From Aporrectodea caliginosa (taxonomy: Eukaryota; Annelida; Clitellata; Crassiclitellata; Lumbricidae), in NCBI GenBank assembly GCA_020284085.1, contig JACEVL010000059.1, positions 617,001 through 681,000 of the forward strand: DNA of 64,000 nt, read 5' to 3'. The notes under the pieces were generated by a model. It was given only the letters and a program-made list of their open reading frames with translations, had not been told where the DNA came from and did not search any database. This document shows positions 18,795 through 29,438 of the stretch, one piece after another. Within the stretch, counting starts at the first letter, position 1; each line of letters begins with the position of its first letter. A program made the translations under genes and the position numbers.

Positions 18795-21700
18795 ATGGCC
18801 ACAGTTGTTGCTCAATGGAATGCTCATGGGTTAAACGCCCATCTTCTTCAATTTAAAAATTATTTAGTGCAGGTTCAGATTCTACCAGATGTTATCTGTA
18901 TCCAAGAAACTTTCTTAAAAGAAAAAAATACAACGCCTAAATTTGATAATTATAATGTCATACGAAAGGATTTTATGCAACATACTAGGGGTGGGCTGGC
19001 CATCCTTATTAAAAAAGGAATTAATTTCACTATTTTGAACCTAGATGTAATTGAGAATATTGAAATTCAAGGTATAAAAATTAAAACTGAAACTGGTTAT
19101 CTGGAAATTTTAAACACTTATATTTCACCAAGTAATAAAATTCTAAAAACGCAACTGGAAAGAATTTTCCCTTCTAAAAGATCTTTAGTAATTGGAGATT
19201 TCAATGCGCATAATCACAGTTGGGGATGTACAACTGTTAATGAAAGGGGTAAAATTCTTGAGGAAATTCTTATTGAAAAGCAGTTGACTGTACTAAATAC
19301 AGGACAACCCACACGTATACCACCTGCAAATTTTAAAAATGTCTCAGTTATAGATCTTGCAATAGTAACTAGAGAATTAGCATTAACTTGCAAACATAGT
19401 GTTAGTAACAATAATATTGGTTCTGATCACTTTTTATCTAATATAGTAATTAACGAAGAGGCTTTGGTAGAACCAAGTAGTAGTATGCATATGTGGAATT
19501 TTAAAAAAGCTGATTGGAAAGTTTTTAAGGAAAGTAGTCAAAACTATATCACTGATGGTATATTGGATGATAATATAAATGACACTTTTAATAATATTGT
19601 TGAATCTCTTACATCATTAGCTAATGAGTCTTTACACTCTCGAAAAATTTTTCAAAACAATAACAAAAAAAGGAAATATAAACCACTACCATTTTGGAAT
19701 AATAAATGTTCTGAAGTAATATATGAAAGAAATAAAGCTAGAAATAAGGCTTTAAAATCTAGAGAGTTGAAAGACTTTGTAGAATATAAACATCAAGAAG
19801 CAGTTGTTAAGAGAACTGTAAAGACAGAGGCCAAGGCTGGTTGGGAGAATTATTGCTCTGAATTAACAGATCAAACGAAACTGAGAACAGTGTGGGGTAT
19901 GGCAAGACGCATGTCTGGAGTTGCCCCATATAGTTCCATACCAACATTAATTTGCAATGATAAAACTGCAGAAACTAATGTAGAAAAGGCAACCTTGTTA
20001 GCTCAAGTTTATACCAATACTAGCAGTAGCACAAATTATAATGCTAAATTTCTAGATTATTTAAAAGAAGCCAAAATGACTAACCATGATCCTACTCCGT
20101 CTAAAACTTATCCAGCCTTTGAAATTGAAGCATTAAATGAAAATTTTTCATTTAAGGAATTAAAAGATGCTATTAGAAGTTCTAAGATTAATACATCTCC
20201 AGGTGATGACAAAATTCCTTACGAATTTATTAAACATTTACATAAAAATGCCCTAAAGATTCTCTTGGTATTATATAATCAAATTTGGACAGAGAATCAA
20301 TTACCAGATGATTGGCATCATGCCATTATCTTACCTATTCTAAAGCCAAATAAAAATGCAACAAGTCCTGAATCTTATAGGCCAATTTCATTAACTTCTA
20401 CTATTTGCAAAATTATGGAAAAATTAATAACTAATAGATTACAGTGGTTTCTTGAAAAGAATCAAATATTGTCAAACAACCAATCTGGATTTAGAAAGAA
20501 TAAAAGCACTATTGATCAGATTCTTAAATTGCAAGACAGTATTTTGAAAAAATTAAAAAATAGGGATTCTGTTTTGGCTGTTTTTATTGATTTTGAACGT
20601 GCATATGATATGTTACACATTCCTACACTACTAAAAAATTGCAAAATATGGGAATAAATGGAAATATTTACAATTGGTTACAAAATTTTCTATCTAATAG
20701 AACTTTCCAGGTTAAAGTTGGAGCGTCCCTATCTGACAAATTTATACTCGAAAATGGGACACCTCAAGGTTCAATTATTTCTCCTTTACTTTTTCTAATT
20801 ATGATTAATGATATACCCTCTGGTTTGGATAATGGTGTTGAAATGACACTGTTCGCAGATGATAGCTCCATATATGCAGGACATCGCATCATTAAACAGT
20901 TAGAAATAAAGATTCAAAATTCTTTAAATGCCATTGATAAATGGTGTAATGAAAACGGTTTTAAAATATCAAATAGTAAGACAGTAGGGGTATTATTTAC
21001 TAAAAAACGTAATGTGCCAAAAATTCGCATTAAAATAGGAACTGAACTTATCAAAATTGATAAAACAGCTAAATTCCTTGGAGTTATTTTTGATAATAAG
21101 TTATCTTGGAAACCACACATAGAATATATTATAAATAAATGTAAAAAGCGTATGAACTTAATGAGAGCAATTTCGGGTTTACAATGGGGCGCTTCAAAAA
21201 AGCACTTCTCAATATATATAGAGCCTTAATTCGATCTGTTATTGAGTATGGAGATGTAGCCTATGCTTCTGCCTCTAAGACTCACTTAAATAAATTAGCA
21301 TCTATTCAAACGGAAGCACTGACACTCTGCTGTGGCGCTGCTAAAGGAACTGCTGCTGTAGCTCTTCAGAATGAATGCGGTGAATCTCCCTTGCATTTAA
21401 GAAACTTGCAGAACTCACTTAAACTAGGAGCTAAAGTCATTGGAAACCCTAATCATCCAATGAGAACAATCTTTCAACCTCACTGGACTAATGAATTTAA
21501 AACTAGAGATAATAAGAATCTATCTACATATCAACGTACACTTGATTTCTTTTCCTCCTTTGACATTCCTTATAAGGCTCCTTCTTTTCCTTCAGATCCT
21601 CCTTGGCTCAATGAGAGCATTCATGTTGACATTGGCCTCCATAAATCAATTAGTAAAAAGGATGAAAATCCTGTATTTTTAAAACTGCTTACACAGGATT

Positions 21701-22572
21701 ACATGAGTAAATATAATTCCTATACTCATGTATATACAGATGGTTCTAAGGCAGATAGCTTAGTTGCTGCGGCCTATACTGTACCAAGCTTAGACATAGA
21801 TAAAAAGTTGCGTCTTTGTGATAATTCCAGTATATATGCTGCTGAATTGACTGCTATAAAAGACGCATTTACCTGGATTGTAGATAATGAAAGCCAGGAA
21901 CTTAAACATTTTGCTATATTTTCTGATTCTTTAAGTGCGCTTACTTCTCTAAAAAAATCTTTTTCTAAGTCCAGACCCACTTTATTGCAAGATACGATAA
22001 GAATATTTAATCAAATAACGATGAGTGAGGTACACTTGATATGGATCCCTAGTCATGTAGGTATACTGGGTAATGAAAGAGCTGATTTATTGGCAGGGCA
22101 ATCATTGGAGTTACCCATAATTAACTCAACAGATTATCTAGAATTACAAGAAGTATTTTCATTAATTAAATCGTATATAATCTCTAAATGGCAGAAGGAA
22201 TATGATAGTGATATCAAGGGTCTTCAGTATAAGAGCATTTGTCCTGTTGTAGATACAAGCAATAAATTTCTAGATTTTGGTAGAAAAAAAGAAGTGCAAA
22301 TATCCAGACTAAGACTTGGAAAGGTAAACCTTAACGAAAGACTTTTTCTAATGAAGAAGCACGAAAATGGATTATGCACTTCTTGTAAAGTCAAAGAAAA
22401 TATAACTCATCTATTGTTGCACTGTAACAAAGAAAATATCTCGAATATATTAACAGATAAATGTAAAGTATTCAAGTTAGAATTTAATATTAGGACCTTG
22501 CTTGGTGTGGGCTGCTTGCAAGGTGAAGTCTTTAGGCTGGTGAACCTTATCGGTAAGGGAAGGGTTTTTTAG
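18795..22572 (+). CDS. LINE ORF2: endonuclease, reverse transcriptase, RNase H (two frameshifts)
   Basis: About 1,259 codons across three frames. The N-terminus is an APE-like endonuclease (AQWNAHGL, IQETFLK, GDFNAHN, GSDHF), which nicks target DNA. The reverse transcriptase spans about residues 420-720 (SYRPISLTS, FIDFERAYD, then FADD at 20852-20863). RNase H has YTDGS at 21733-21747, AELTAIKDA, SDSLSA and PSHVGILGNERAD. A C-terminal CCHC (CTSC...HLLLHC) follows near 22375-22425. Frame breaks fall at about 20630 and 21195, each at a run of six A, and the frame resumes with conserved residues both times. These may be sequencing or assembly slips or recent mutations; as given, the protein cannot be made whole. 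Confidence 0.9.
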
Positions 22573-23837
22573 GTTGCAATGTTTATAATGTGAGTGGACG
22601 TTGATAGTTAGTTTTGCCCTTGTGTAGACATTTTGTTAGGGTGTAATATGTGAATGCTTTATAAGTTTTGTTATTTTGAAGCCATTTGTATATATTATAC
22701 TAACATTGCTTGTTTGTAATGATTGATTACCTATGTAAACATTTATAACTAAACTAAGAATTTCATGTCAAAATAACATATATAATAAAATTTAATAACC
22801 ATTAAACTGAAATTAAAAATTAAAAGTGAAAGACTGAGAATATCAGGTCAGATTGCAGTGCTCTTTTCTGTTCGTGTCTTTAACGTGTGGTGGGGAGCTG
22901 TCTTTTTCAATGTATGCCTATGCATGTATTTTAATTATGATGTCTGGTTGCATTGAATGAAAAAAAAAATGTTTGAAAATTAAAAATTAAAATATAAATT
23001 TCATATCATAATTTCAGGTGTTGTAAACTTCATAATTACAGGTTTTGTAAACTTGAAACCAATGCTGTTATATCATTGAATAGCTGGATTGGAAATCTGG
23101 TGTACATTATTGCTGTTTATAAGGAATCTTTTCATTTTACATTAAAAAATTTTATGTGTGATAATTGCTGCAAAACAGTGTATAATTTTCCTGAAAGACC
23201 ATCTTACACTATATTATCTTATGCAAGTAACATTGACATTAGTATCTGAATTATAATATTATGCTGCTAAACTATGAATATTAGTGACATTGTAAAGTAC
23301 TGTTTAGATGTCTTTAACTCTATCAATTTTGTTTTAACTGTATTGTACATAATTTTGAATTGTCGTCAACGGCCATAGATGTCATACGATGACGTTAAAC
23401 CACGATAATAAAAAAAAAAAAAACCATGATATGATATGATATATAGGTCGTCAACGGCCTTTGATGTCATAAGACGACGTTAAACTGTTGTTTAAAAAAA
23501 CCATGATATGTCTCGTGTACATTATTGCTGTTTATCAGGAATCTTTTCATTTTACAATAAAAATTTTATGTGTGATAATTGCTGCAAAACAGTATATAAT
23601 TTTCCTGAAAGACCATCTTGCAGTATATTATCTTATGCAAGTAACATTGACATTAGTATCTGAATTATAATATTATGCTGCTAAATGATGAATATTAGTG
23701 ACATTGTAAAGTACTGTTTAGATGCCTTAACCTTTAACTCTATCAATTTTGTTTCAACTGCATTTTACATAATTTTGAATTGTCGTCAACGGCCTTTGAT
23801 GTCATACGATGACGTTAAACCATGGAATAAAAAAAAA
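22573..23837 (+). repeat. LINE 3' UTR with a 415-bp tandem unit
   Basis: GTGTACATTATTGCTGTTTA begins units at 23100 and 23515. Each runs through ATCTGAATTATAATATTATG to the end motif GTCGTCAACGGCC, GATGTCATACGATGACG, TTAAAC. The motif also stands alone at 23446-23485. Tandem 3' UTR units suggest an earlier transcript read through one end into another. Confidence 0.8.
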
Positions 23838-23845
23838 ATACATGA

Positions 23846-23877
23846 ACAAAGCATCAGATAATCCTGTTATAAAGGTT
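23846..23877 (-). promoter_or_regulatory. Motif B, arm of an inverted pair
   Basis: Core AACCTTTATAA, 16-base spacer identical in complement to 16010-16025, then TTTGT. Confidence 0.45.
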
Positions 23878-23948
23878 TAGCGTCGCCCTCCTCCTTCATC
23901 CAGGCTCTGGACTGGCACTGACAAAGTACGAACAGTTGCGGAGTTCCT
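23876..23948 (-). repeat. Module A
   Basis: TTAGCGTCGCCCTCCTCC, GGACTGGCACTGAC, CAGTTGCGGAGTT. Confidence 0.75.
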
Positions 23949-24343
23949 TTTTAAGTAATGAAGGAGAAACACATAGCGCCATATCAGTCTTTTAAAAACA
24001 TCTTGTGGCAGCTACTTAATCTGCATTAACCCTCGTACGCCTATGAGGGGTGTCTAGTAGACCCCGGGCCGGTTTTTTTAGTATTTCACTCAGTATCCGA
24101 TTGAGTTTGGTTGTGATATTTTATGACTTTGTTGCTCGCCCAGTAATGCGCTAAAGTAATAAAAATGCAATTGGTTTCTCATACTGGTTACCATGGAAAC
24201 GGCATGTAAACAACATAACCCAGAAATAAGGCTAAAAACACATGCGGTTGCAATGTGCAGCAAATGATTTGGTGTTATTTTTTGATAAAGTATAAGCATT
24301 ACAGTATTATTTCGTGAAGGATATACGTAAACAAACTTAGATA

Positions 24344-24652
24344 ATGACTTCTAGACGTAGATTTTCGCTAGCTGAGGCTACTAAAATGATCGTTGATGAT
24401 GAAGATGATGGTCATATGAGTGACAATACAGACGACAGTGACGATTACTCCGATGTCGAACCTGAGGCTGCTACTGCAAAAGATCTGGATCGTAACAGTG
24501 AGAATTCGACGAATTCTGCATTAGAATGTGAAGACCGGTGCAGTTTGCATGAAGAACAGTCGTCTCCAACCAGCAGTTCTGATGATGAGCAGTCGTTTTC
24601 GGGAGATGCGGCAAATGGCTATAAATCGAGAACAGGAAGACAATGGTTATGG
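24344..24652 (+). pseudogene. piggyBac-like transposase, N-terminal remnant
   Basis: The frame opens MTSRRRFSLAEATKMI and continues with an acidic, Ser-rich stretch (DDEDDGHMSDNTDDSDDYSD, SSPTSSSDDEQSF), typical of the disordered N-terminus of piggyBac-family transposases. It runs into telomere repeats after about 103 codons, so the DDD catalytic core is absent. A short frame after the repeats (24727-24768: SRRCCNCATENDQ) may be what remains of the Cys-rich C-terminus; that is inference. The family call rests mainly on the TTAA ends. Confidence 0.7.
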
Positions 24653-24726
24653 TTAGGGTTAGGGTTAGGGTTAGGGTTAGGGTTAGGGTTAGGGTTAGGG
24701 TTAGGGTAACCTAACCCTAACCCTAA
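24653..24726 (+). repeat. Interstitial telomere repeats, inverted junction
   Basis: Nine perfect TTAGGG units (24653-24706) meet TAACCTAACCCTAACCCTAA (24707-24726), that is, about three units in the opposite direction. The head-to-head arrangement resembles a telomere fusion point but lies inside a transposon. Confidence 0.95.
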
Positions 24727-25282
24727 GATGTCTCGTCGCTGTTGCAATTGTGCCACGGAAAATGACCAGTAGGCTGACCAGCACTGTAGGTAATTACGAC
24801 CAAAAGGACATCTATATAGCACTTATCACTCTGTCCGAATAATATGCTACTGCTAAGACGCGATATATATGAAACTACATTGTTACATGTTTTGTTTATC
24901 TACAATGTACCACTGAAAATGATAGGCTACATAACTGATAAATTCACATGTATGTGAATACTTCGCATACCCGAGTATTTGTAATTAGTTTTATTGTTAT
25001 GTTACACATATACAAGTGTCTGCAGTGTCTCCTTGTTTTAATTTTAAGTTACAACAATTAAAAAATTGGATAGTCAATGCAAAACAGTACAATAGACCTA
25101 GGGGTCTGCTAGACCCCCCTCATAGTACTAGAATGACTACAAAAAGTTCAGTCCTCGGAGGGTTAATTGTCATTTTCAACTGATGAGGTACACGCTTTTT
25201 AAGTAATGAAAGATAATCCAAACAGTCTTTTATTATAACCATATAATTATACCAGAACAACGTAAGCGCCACTAAAGTCGTC

Positions 25283-25317
25283 TTTATATAGTATCAGATG
25301 ACCTCGTTAAAAAGGTG
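25283..25317 (-). promoter_or_regulatory. Motif B
   Basis: Core CACCTTTTTAA, 16-base spacer, TATATAAA. Confidence 0.6.
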
Positions 25318-25409
25318 TTTAGCATCAGCAATGAGTTTGCCTTCTTTTGTTATAGTAAATTCACCATTAGGATCATGAATCCATCGTAAGCGCTGTGTGT
25401 GTTTCCTTT

Positions 25410-25512
25410 TTAACGACTAGCTGTGTGGTAACAAAGACCATTAGCGTCGCCCTCCTCCTTTATCCATGCTTTGGACTGGCACTGTCAGAAAGCGAACAGT
25501 GGCGGAGTTATC
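25410..25512 (-). repeat. Module A, complete
   Basis: TTTTTAACGACTAGCTGTGTGG, TTAGCGTCGCCCTCCTCC, GGACTGGCACTGTCAG, CAGTGGCGGAGTT, in pieces. Near-identical to the copy at 58207-58305. Confidence 0.8.
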
Positions 25513-25535
25513 GTAAGCGCTACTATGGCCGAGGC

Positions 25536-25569
25536 TTATATAGTTTCGGATTAGTGCGCTAAGAAGGTG
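25536..25569 (-). promoter_or_regulatory. Motif B
   Basis: Core CACCTTCTTAG, 16-base spacer, TATATAAG. Confidence 0.5.
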
Positions 25570-25649
25570 TTTATCGTCCATTACTCGTGGTTTTGTTTGT
25601 TCCTATAATAGGCTAAACGCTACTTAAGCGTATTTTATATAGCGTCAGA

Positions 25650-25767
25650 TGTTGGTTGGTTACTTGCTGTTTACCGACATTGTGTTATAACAATGAAGAT
25701 TGGCTTCGCCCTCCTCCATTTTCCAGGCTTGGGATTACCCTGACCGAGTACAAGCAATGGCGGATAT
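25650..25767 (-). repeat. Module A inside motif B
   Basis: TATATAGCGTCAGATG abuts GGTTGGTTACTTGCTGTTTA, then GCTTCGCCCTCCTCC. The same junction is seen at 26815, 37530 and 45893. Confidence 0.7.
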
Positions 25768-26020
25768 ACCATAATTATATTCGGCGTAATCCGGTCTGCC
25801 CCTAAAGCCAATCGGGTAATTACCCGCCGCAGGTACACTTCAGCTTCCCTCACCAAAGTCGGACTTGTTACTATTTTGGTGGCCTTATCTTTTAGAATAT
25901 TTATGTATTGATGTATTATTAATTTAATTCTTCTCTATAATTTATACCTTATTTTCGCTCCAATAGAAAATTCGCCAGTGTACGCGTCACAGCCAATTGT
26001 ACCTCAAACAAAGGCGGCAT

Positions 26021-26054
26021 TTATGTATCTTGAGATAACTAAGTTAAAAAGGTG
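26021..26054 (-). promoter_or_regulatory. Motif B, weak TATA
   Basis: Core CACCTTTTTAA, 16-base spacer, TACATAA. Confidence 0.45.
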
Positions 26055-26099
26055 TTTAGCATCAAAATTACTCCTGGTTTCTTTTGTTCCTAATTCATT

Positions 26100-26760
26100 C
26101 ATTCATTCCAAAGATTTATATAGCGCCCCTTCAAGGTTACTACTCAGGAGCGCTCCCGACCCCAGCACGGCTGAAAAGGACAGTTTTGAGGTATGAATAG
26201 AAAGATTCAGAGTGGATTTTGGGATGCAATCGCAGTACCAAAGGGAGCCCATTCCAGAGGGAGGGGCCAACCACTGAGAAGGCGCGATTCTGCTTAGTAG
26301 CTGTGTGGGCAAAAGGGACCATGAGCACGCCCCGCTCAGTAGAGCGGAGAGAGCGACGACCCGGAGCACCCAAGGTAGGGCAACAGAGGTCGCGTAGATA
26401 GGCAGAGGCTAGACCCAGCAAGGACCGCCAGACCAAAGCGATCATCCGATACGAGATCCGCTGCAGTAGAGGGAGCCAGTGAAGCACATCCAGCATATAA
26501 CCTGAGACGTGGCCAAATTTAGGAATACGTCCGCAAAGGCGTGCGGCAGAGCGCTGGACCCGGGTCAGGCACCCCAACCGACCAGCTGGGAGACCAGCAT
26601 AGAGTGAGCAACAGTAATCAAGTCGAACTGTGATAAAAGAGTGGATGAGTGTAGCTTTGGAGTTCGAAGTAAGTGAGCGAGCAACAGTGCGGAACTGGCG
26701 TAATTGATAGTAAGAATCACGGCAGAGGCGGTTAATATGAGGGGCAATGGTTAACTAATG
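26100..26760 (-). mobile_element. CR1/L2-like LINE ORF2 C-terminal fragment
   Basis: The longest LINE remnant of this type. Minus strand: SFITVRLDYC, PAGRLGCLTRVQRSAARL, VLHWLPLLQRISYRM, LASAYLRDLCCP, RAFSVVGPSLWNGLPL, YLKTVLFSRA, stop, then the 3' UTR GGGGCGCTATATAAA. These blocks run from the RT thumb to the C-terminus in the usual order. 5'-truncated; one frame step lies near 26570. Related to the fragment at 11490. Confidence 0.85.
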
Positions 26761-26814
26761 TAAACCTTTGACTGCATTTACGTCCTCGCAGGCAGTAAGC
26801 TCTATTTTTGTATA

Positions 26815-26948
26815 GCGTAAGATGTTTGTCTGTTGGTTACTTGCTGTTTAACGACACCGTATAATTGTAATAAGGATGATTGGCGTTGCCCTCCTCGTTT
26901 CTTCAGGCTTGGGATTGACCCTGCCAGAGTACGAGCGTTGTCGGATGT
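26815..26948 (-). repeat. Module A inside motif B
   Basis: GCTGTTTAACGACACCG, GGCGTTGCCCTCCTCG, CAGGCTTGGGATTGACC, then GGATGTAAACGCTAAAAAAGG: the right half of motif B resumes after the module. Confidence 0.75.
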
Positions 26949-27529
26949 AAACGCTAAAAAAGGTGTTTAGAATCAGTCATTACTTATGAAGGCCATTCCA
27001 TAGCCCGAAGGCTAACAGAGTCGGGGTAATCCGGTTACTGCCCATAAAGCTAATATGGTAATTATCCGCTGCAGGCACAGTTAACCTCTCCTCCCTAAAG
27101 TCAGACTTGGACCACTTCGGTGGCCTTGTCATTTAGAATATTTGTGTACTGATGTATTATTAATGCCTTTTTGCCCTAGGAGCCACGAGCGCTAGAACCG
27201 GAGGGGTCCATACGCCGAGGCACATGGGCCAATGGTCAGACCGCAACTGTCCACCACTTGCCGTTGCTTTGAATCGTGTCTCGCAGGTAAATATGAAATC
27301 TTTAGACCGTTAAGTCTCTTGCAGTTCAACGCATCATTACTTCCATTCGAGTCGACCTCAGAGAAGCAAATTTATGACGAATAAACGCGCTATAGGCTAA
27401 CACACTCACATTCAAACACGTGTCTATTCGTAACGAAACCTACGAGATTATTTAGACACCTCTTAAGTTTTGCAAATTTAAGACAGAAACCACAGTGGCA
27501 TTCGATCCGAACGGCGATTGCCTCCCATG

Positions 27530-27820
<291 letters not shown>

Positions 27821-27914
27821 TGTAATTGATAATTATGCTAAAACATATGTACGTAACAAACCGTAGCATCAAGGTTTACTGATAATTTAGACAAATTTCT
27901 GACAACCAAGTAAT

Positions 27915-27965
27915 TGAAGTAAGTATAATCTTTATTAACCAGTTGCAAATCGTACTTTATCCTAA
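27915..27965 (-). mobile_element. (TAAG)n LINE 3' tail, fragment
   Basis: GAAGTAAGTATAATCTTTATTAACC, in two parts, resembles the LINE 3' end at 6327. Confidence 0.5.
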
Positions 27966-28052
27966 ATGCGATATTGGTTAACACACCTACATTTATTATA
28001 ATACAGGCATCTTTCTGTAACGACGCGTATGCGCACTAACAAATTCTTTAGA

Positions 28053-28090
28053 CACCTCTTTTAAATAGAATCGTCACAAATATAAGAAAG
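28053..28090 (+). promoter_or_regulatory. Motif B
   Basis: Core CACCTCTTTTA, 16-base spacer, ATATAAGAAAG; a paralogue at 46543 has lost the TATA. Confidence 0.45.
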
Positions 28091-28304
28091 AAACTGCAGT
28101 GGCCTTCAATTTGAAGCCATTTGAGGGGTCCAACCGATTAGCTAATAAAAGTTTGTTCACTAATAATTTACACACATATTTTAGGAGTTACCATCTCTTG
28201 CTAAGCAATTCGCTTGGCCCTATTTTATGCACTATCCCAACGTTCCCGACAATTTTACAACACTGTCACTCGTCCACTTAAAGTCTTTTCATACCGCTAA
28301 ACCG

Positions 28305-28376
28305 TAATCGTAAACTCAAGATTTCTCAAGTGCAACTCTAAAGCTAAACGCAGGGCATCAGCTTATTCACGAGCGC
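28305..28376 (+). repeat. Module D
   Basis: TTTCTCAAGTGCAAC, CGCAGGGCATCAGC, ACGAGCGC. Confidence 0.55.
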
Positions 28377-28379
28377 AGC

Positions 28380-28535
28380 TTAGAAACCGGAGAACGAGAG
28401 TACGAGTTTTATCCTCCTCTTCTGAGACGGTCATTGTGTTTGGACCGTGAGCTGCAAGTCTCTTCACTCACAATTACACATGGCTATCGATTGAAGCTTA
28501 GTCGTTAGATAGTGTCGCTTAATAAATGCAGAAAT
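28380..28535 (+). mobile_element. SINE family 3, degraded
   Basis: GAGTTTTATCCTCCTCTTC in place of the B box, CTTCACTCACAATT, GATAGTGTCGCTTAATAA. Empty-site equivalent of the transposon at 46980. Confidence 0.5.
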
Positions 28536-28598
28536 ATTATTAACACCCTAACACCCCTTATCTTCCAATAACTTACATTACTTCAACTCAAGGTTTTC

Positions 28599-28823
28599 GT
28601 GGTTGATCTGTTGAAGAGAATTCATACGGGAGAGAAAGCATTTCGTTGCGACATCTGTGGACGAGAATTTCGCCAACAAGGGAACCTCACACGTCACCGT
28701 CTCACTCACATGTCAATCAAACCCTACGCATGCGCAGTCTGCCTTAAGGCGTTCAATCGCCTGGCTAATTTACATACGCACATGCGCACTTACGAGCGAA
28801 GACGAACAGTGAGAATCAGTTGA
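28599..28823 (+). pseudogene. C2H2 zinc-finger exon fragment
   Basis: Encodes a linker IHTGEK, a complete finger (FRCDICGREF...NLTRHRLTH) and a second finger (YACAVCLKAF...LHTHMRTY) whose last zinc-binding His is Tyr, then a stop. The TGEK linker implies more fingers upstream, but none are in the preceding sequence. C2H2 proteins bind DNA as transcription factors. Copies at 38958 and 48885 are more damaged. This is either the last exon of a gene whose other exons lie elsewhere or, more likely, a non-functional duplicate. Confidence 0.65.
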
Positions 28824-28829
28824 GAGAAT

Positions 28830-29430
28830 AGAAACTGGATGAATCAATCGATAAATCAATCACTCAATCAATCAGTGGTCAACCTGTTATCTTAATCGAA
28901 TATCGCAGACACAAATCGAGGCAACAACGTAGTAATTAAAACCGTTGCAGAACGGATAAGCTTTATGTTACTGCTAAAAACCGGTGTCTAAAATTCAAGT
29001 CCCACCTCTGAAATTAGCTGCACGAAATTACGTCACTGTATGATGCAGAGCCATCTGGCAATTTGCCAACATTCTTGTACAATACAGAATACAAGATCAA
29101 CAACATCGTTAGTAATAATATCGAGATTTATACAGCGCCCAGCGATTAAATTGCAGGACCTACATGTACCTAGCTAATTCACCGACGCTCAGGTAAAACA
29201 AAATCGAGAGAAAGGTAAGAACAAAATCGTTTCCAGGCTTCTAAAGTCTATTGAAGTCTAGTAATTTTATTAATAGTTAACTCAACTGGTCCATTGAACC
29301 TATTTCAAGTCGAGTAATTTCATTGATAATAAAGGTAACTGACTTTTGACATGTACGTTAAACCTGTTAATATAGTTAACGCAGCCTAACTGGGGTAATA
29401 GTGAAATCCCCTTTTCTCTCCAGAATCGCT
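28830..29430. other. Non-coding flank of the PAN exon
   Basis: TCAA-type short repeats (ATCAATCACTCAATCAATCAG), then GATTTATACAGCGCCCAG, a LINE 3'-end-like signature near 29120. About 5 percent different from 49110-49710. No gene is seen. Confidence 0.6.
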
Positions 29431-29438
29431 CTCCATCC

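Larger units (their letters stand above)
16069..23837 (+). mobile_element. Full-length I-group non-LTR retrotransposon
   Basis: A 7.8-kb element: leader of about 260 bases, ORF1 (16328-18748), 46-base gap, ORF2 (18795-22572, two frameshifts), 1.26-kb 3' UTR with a duplicated unit, AATAAA-like signal and an A tail ending at 23837. A 10-bp direct repeat ATACATGAAC flanks it. An RNase H domain after the RT together with an APE-type endonuclease fits the I/Nimb side of the non-LTR tree; the exact clade needs a tree. It is inserted between the arms of an inverted repeat. The near-intact frames imply a recent insertion. Confidence 0.88.
24030..25162 (+). mobile_element. piggyBac-like element, internally deleted, with telomere repeats
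   Basis: TTAA duplications at 24026-24029 and 25163-25166. Ends start CCCTC and finish GAGGG, and subterminal palindromes GGGGTGTCTAGTAGACCCC (24047) and GGGGTCTGCTAGACCCC (25101) mirror one another. The element keeps the first ~100 codons of a transposase-like frame, then switches abruptly to TTAGGG repeats and resumes after CCCTAA repeats. At 1.13 kb it lacks the catalytic domain, so it can move only in trans. Confidence 0.85.

Noticed and set aside
16328..22572. Retrovirus or LTR retrotransposon
   Set aside because: No LTRs, protease or integrase; APE endonuclease, poly-A tail and target duplication mark a non-LTR element.
24653..24726. True chromosome end or chromosome fusion point
   Set aside because: Only about 12 units, enclosed by intact TTAA-flanked transposon ends.
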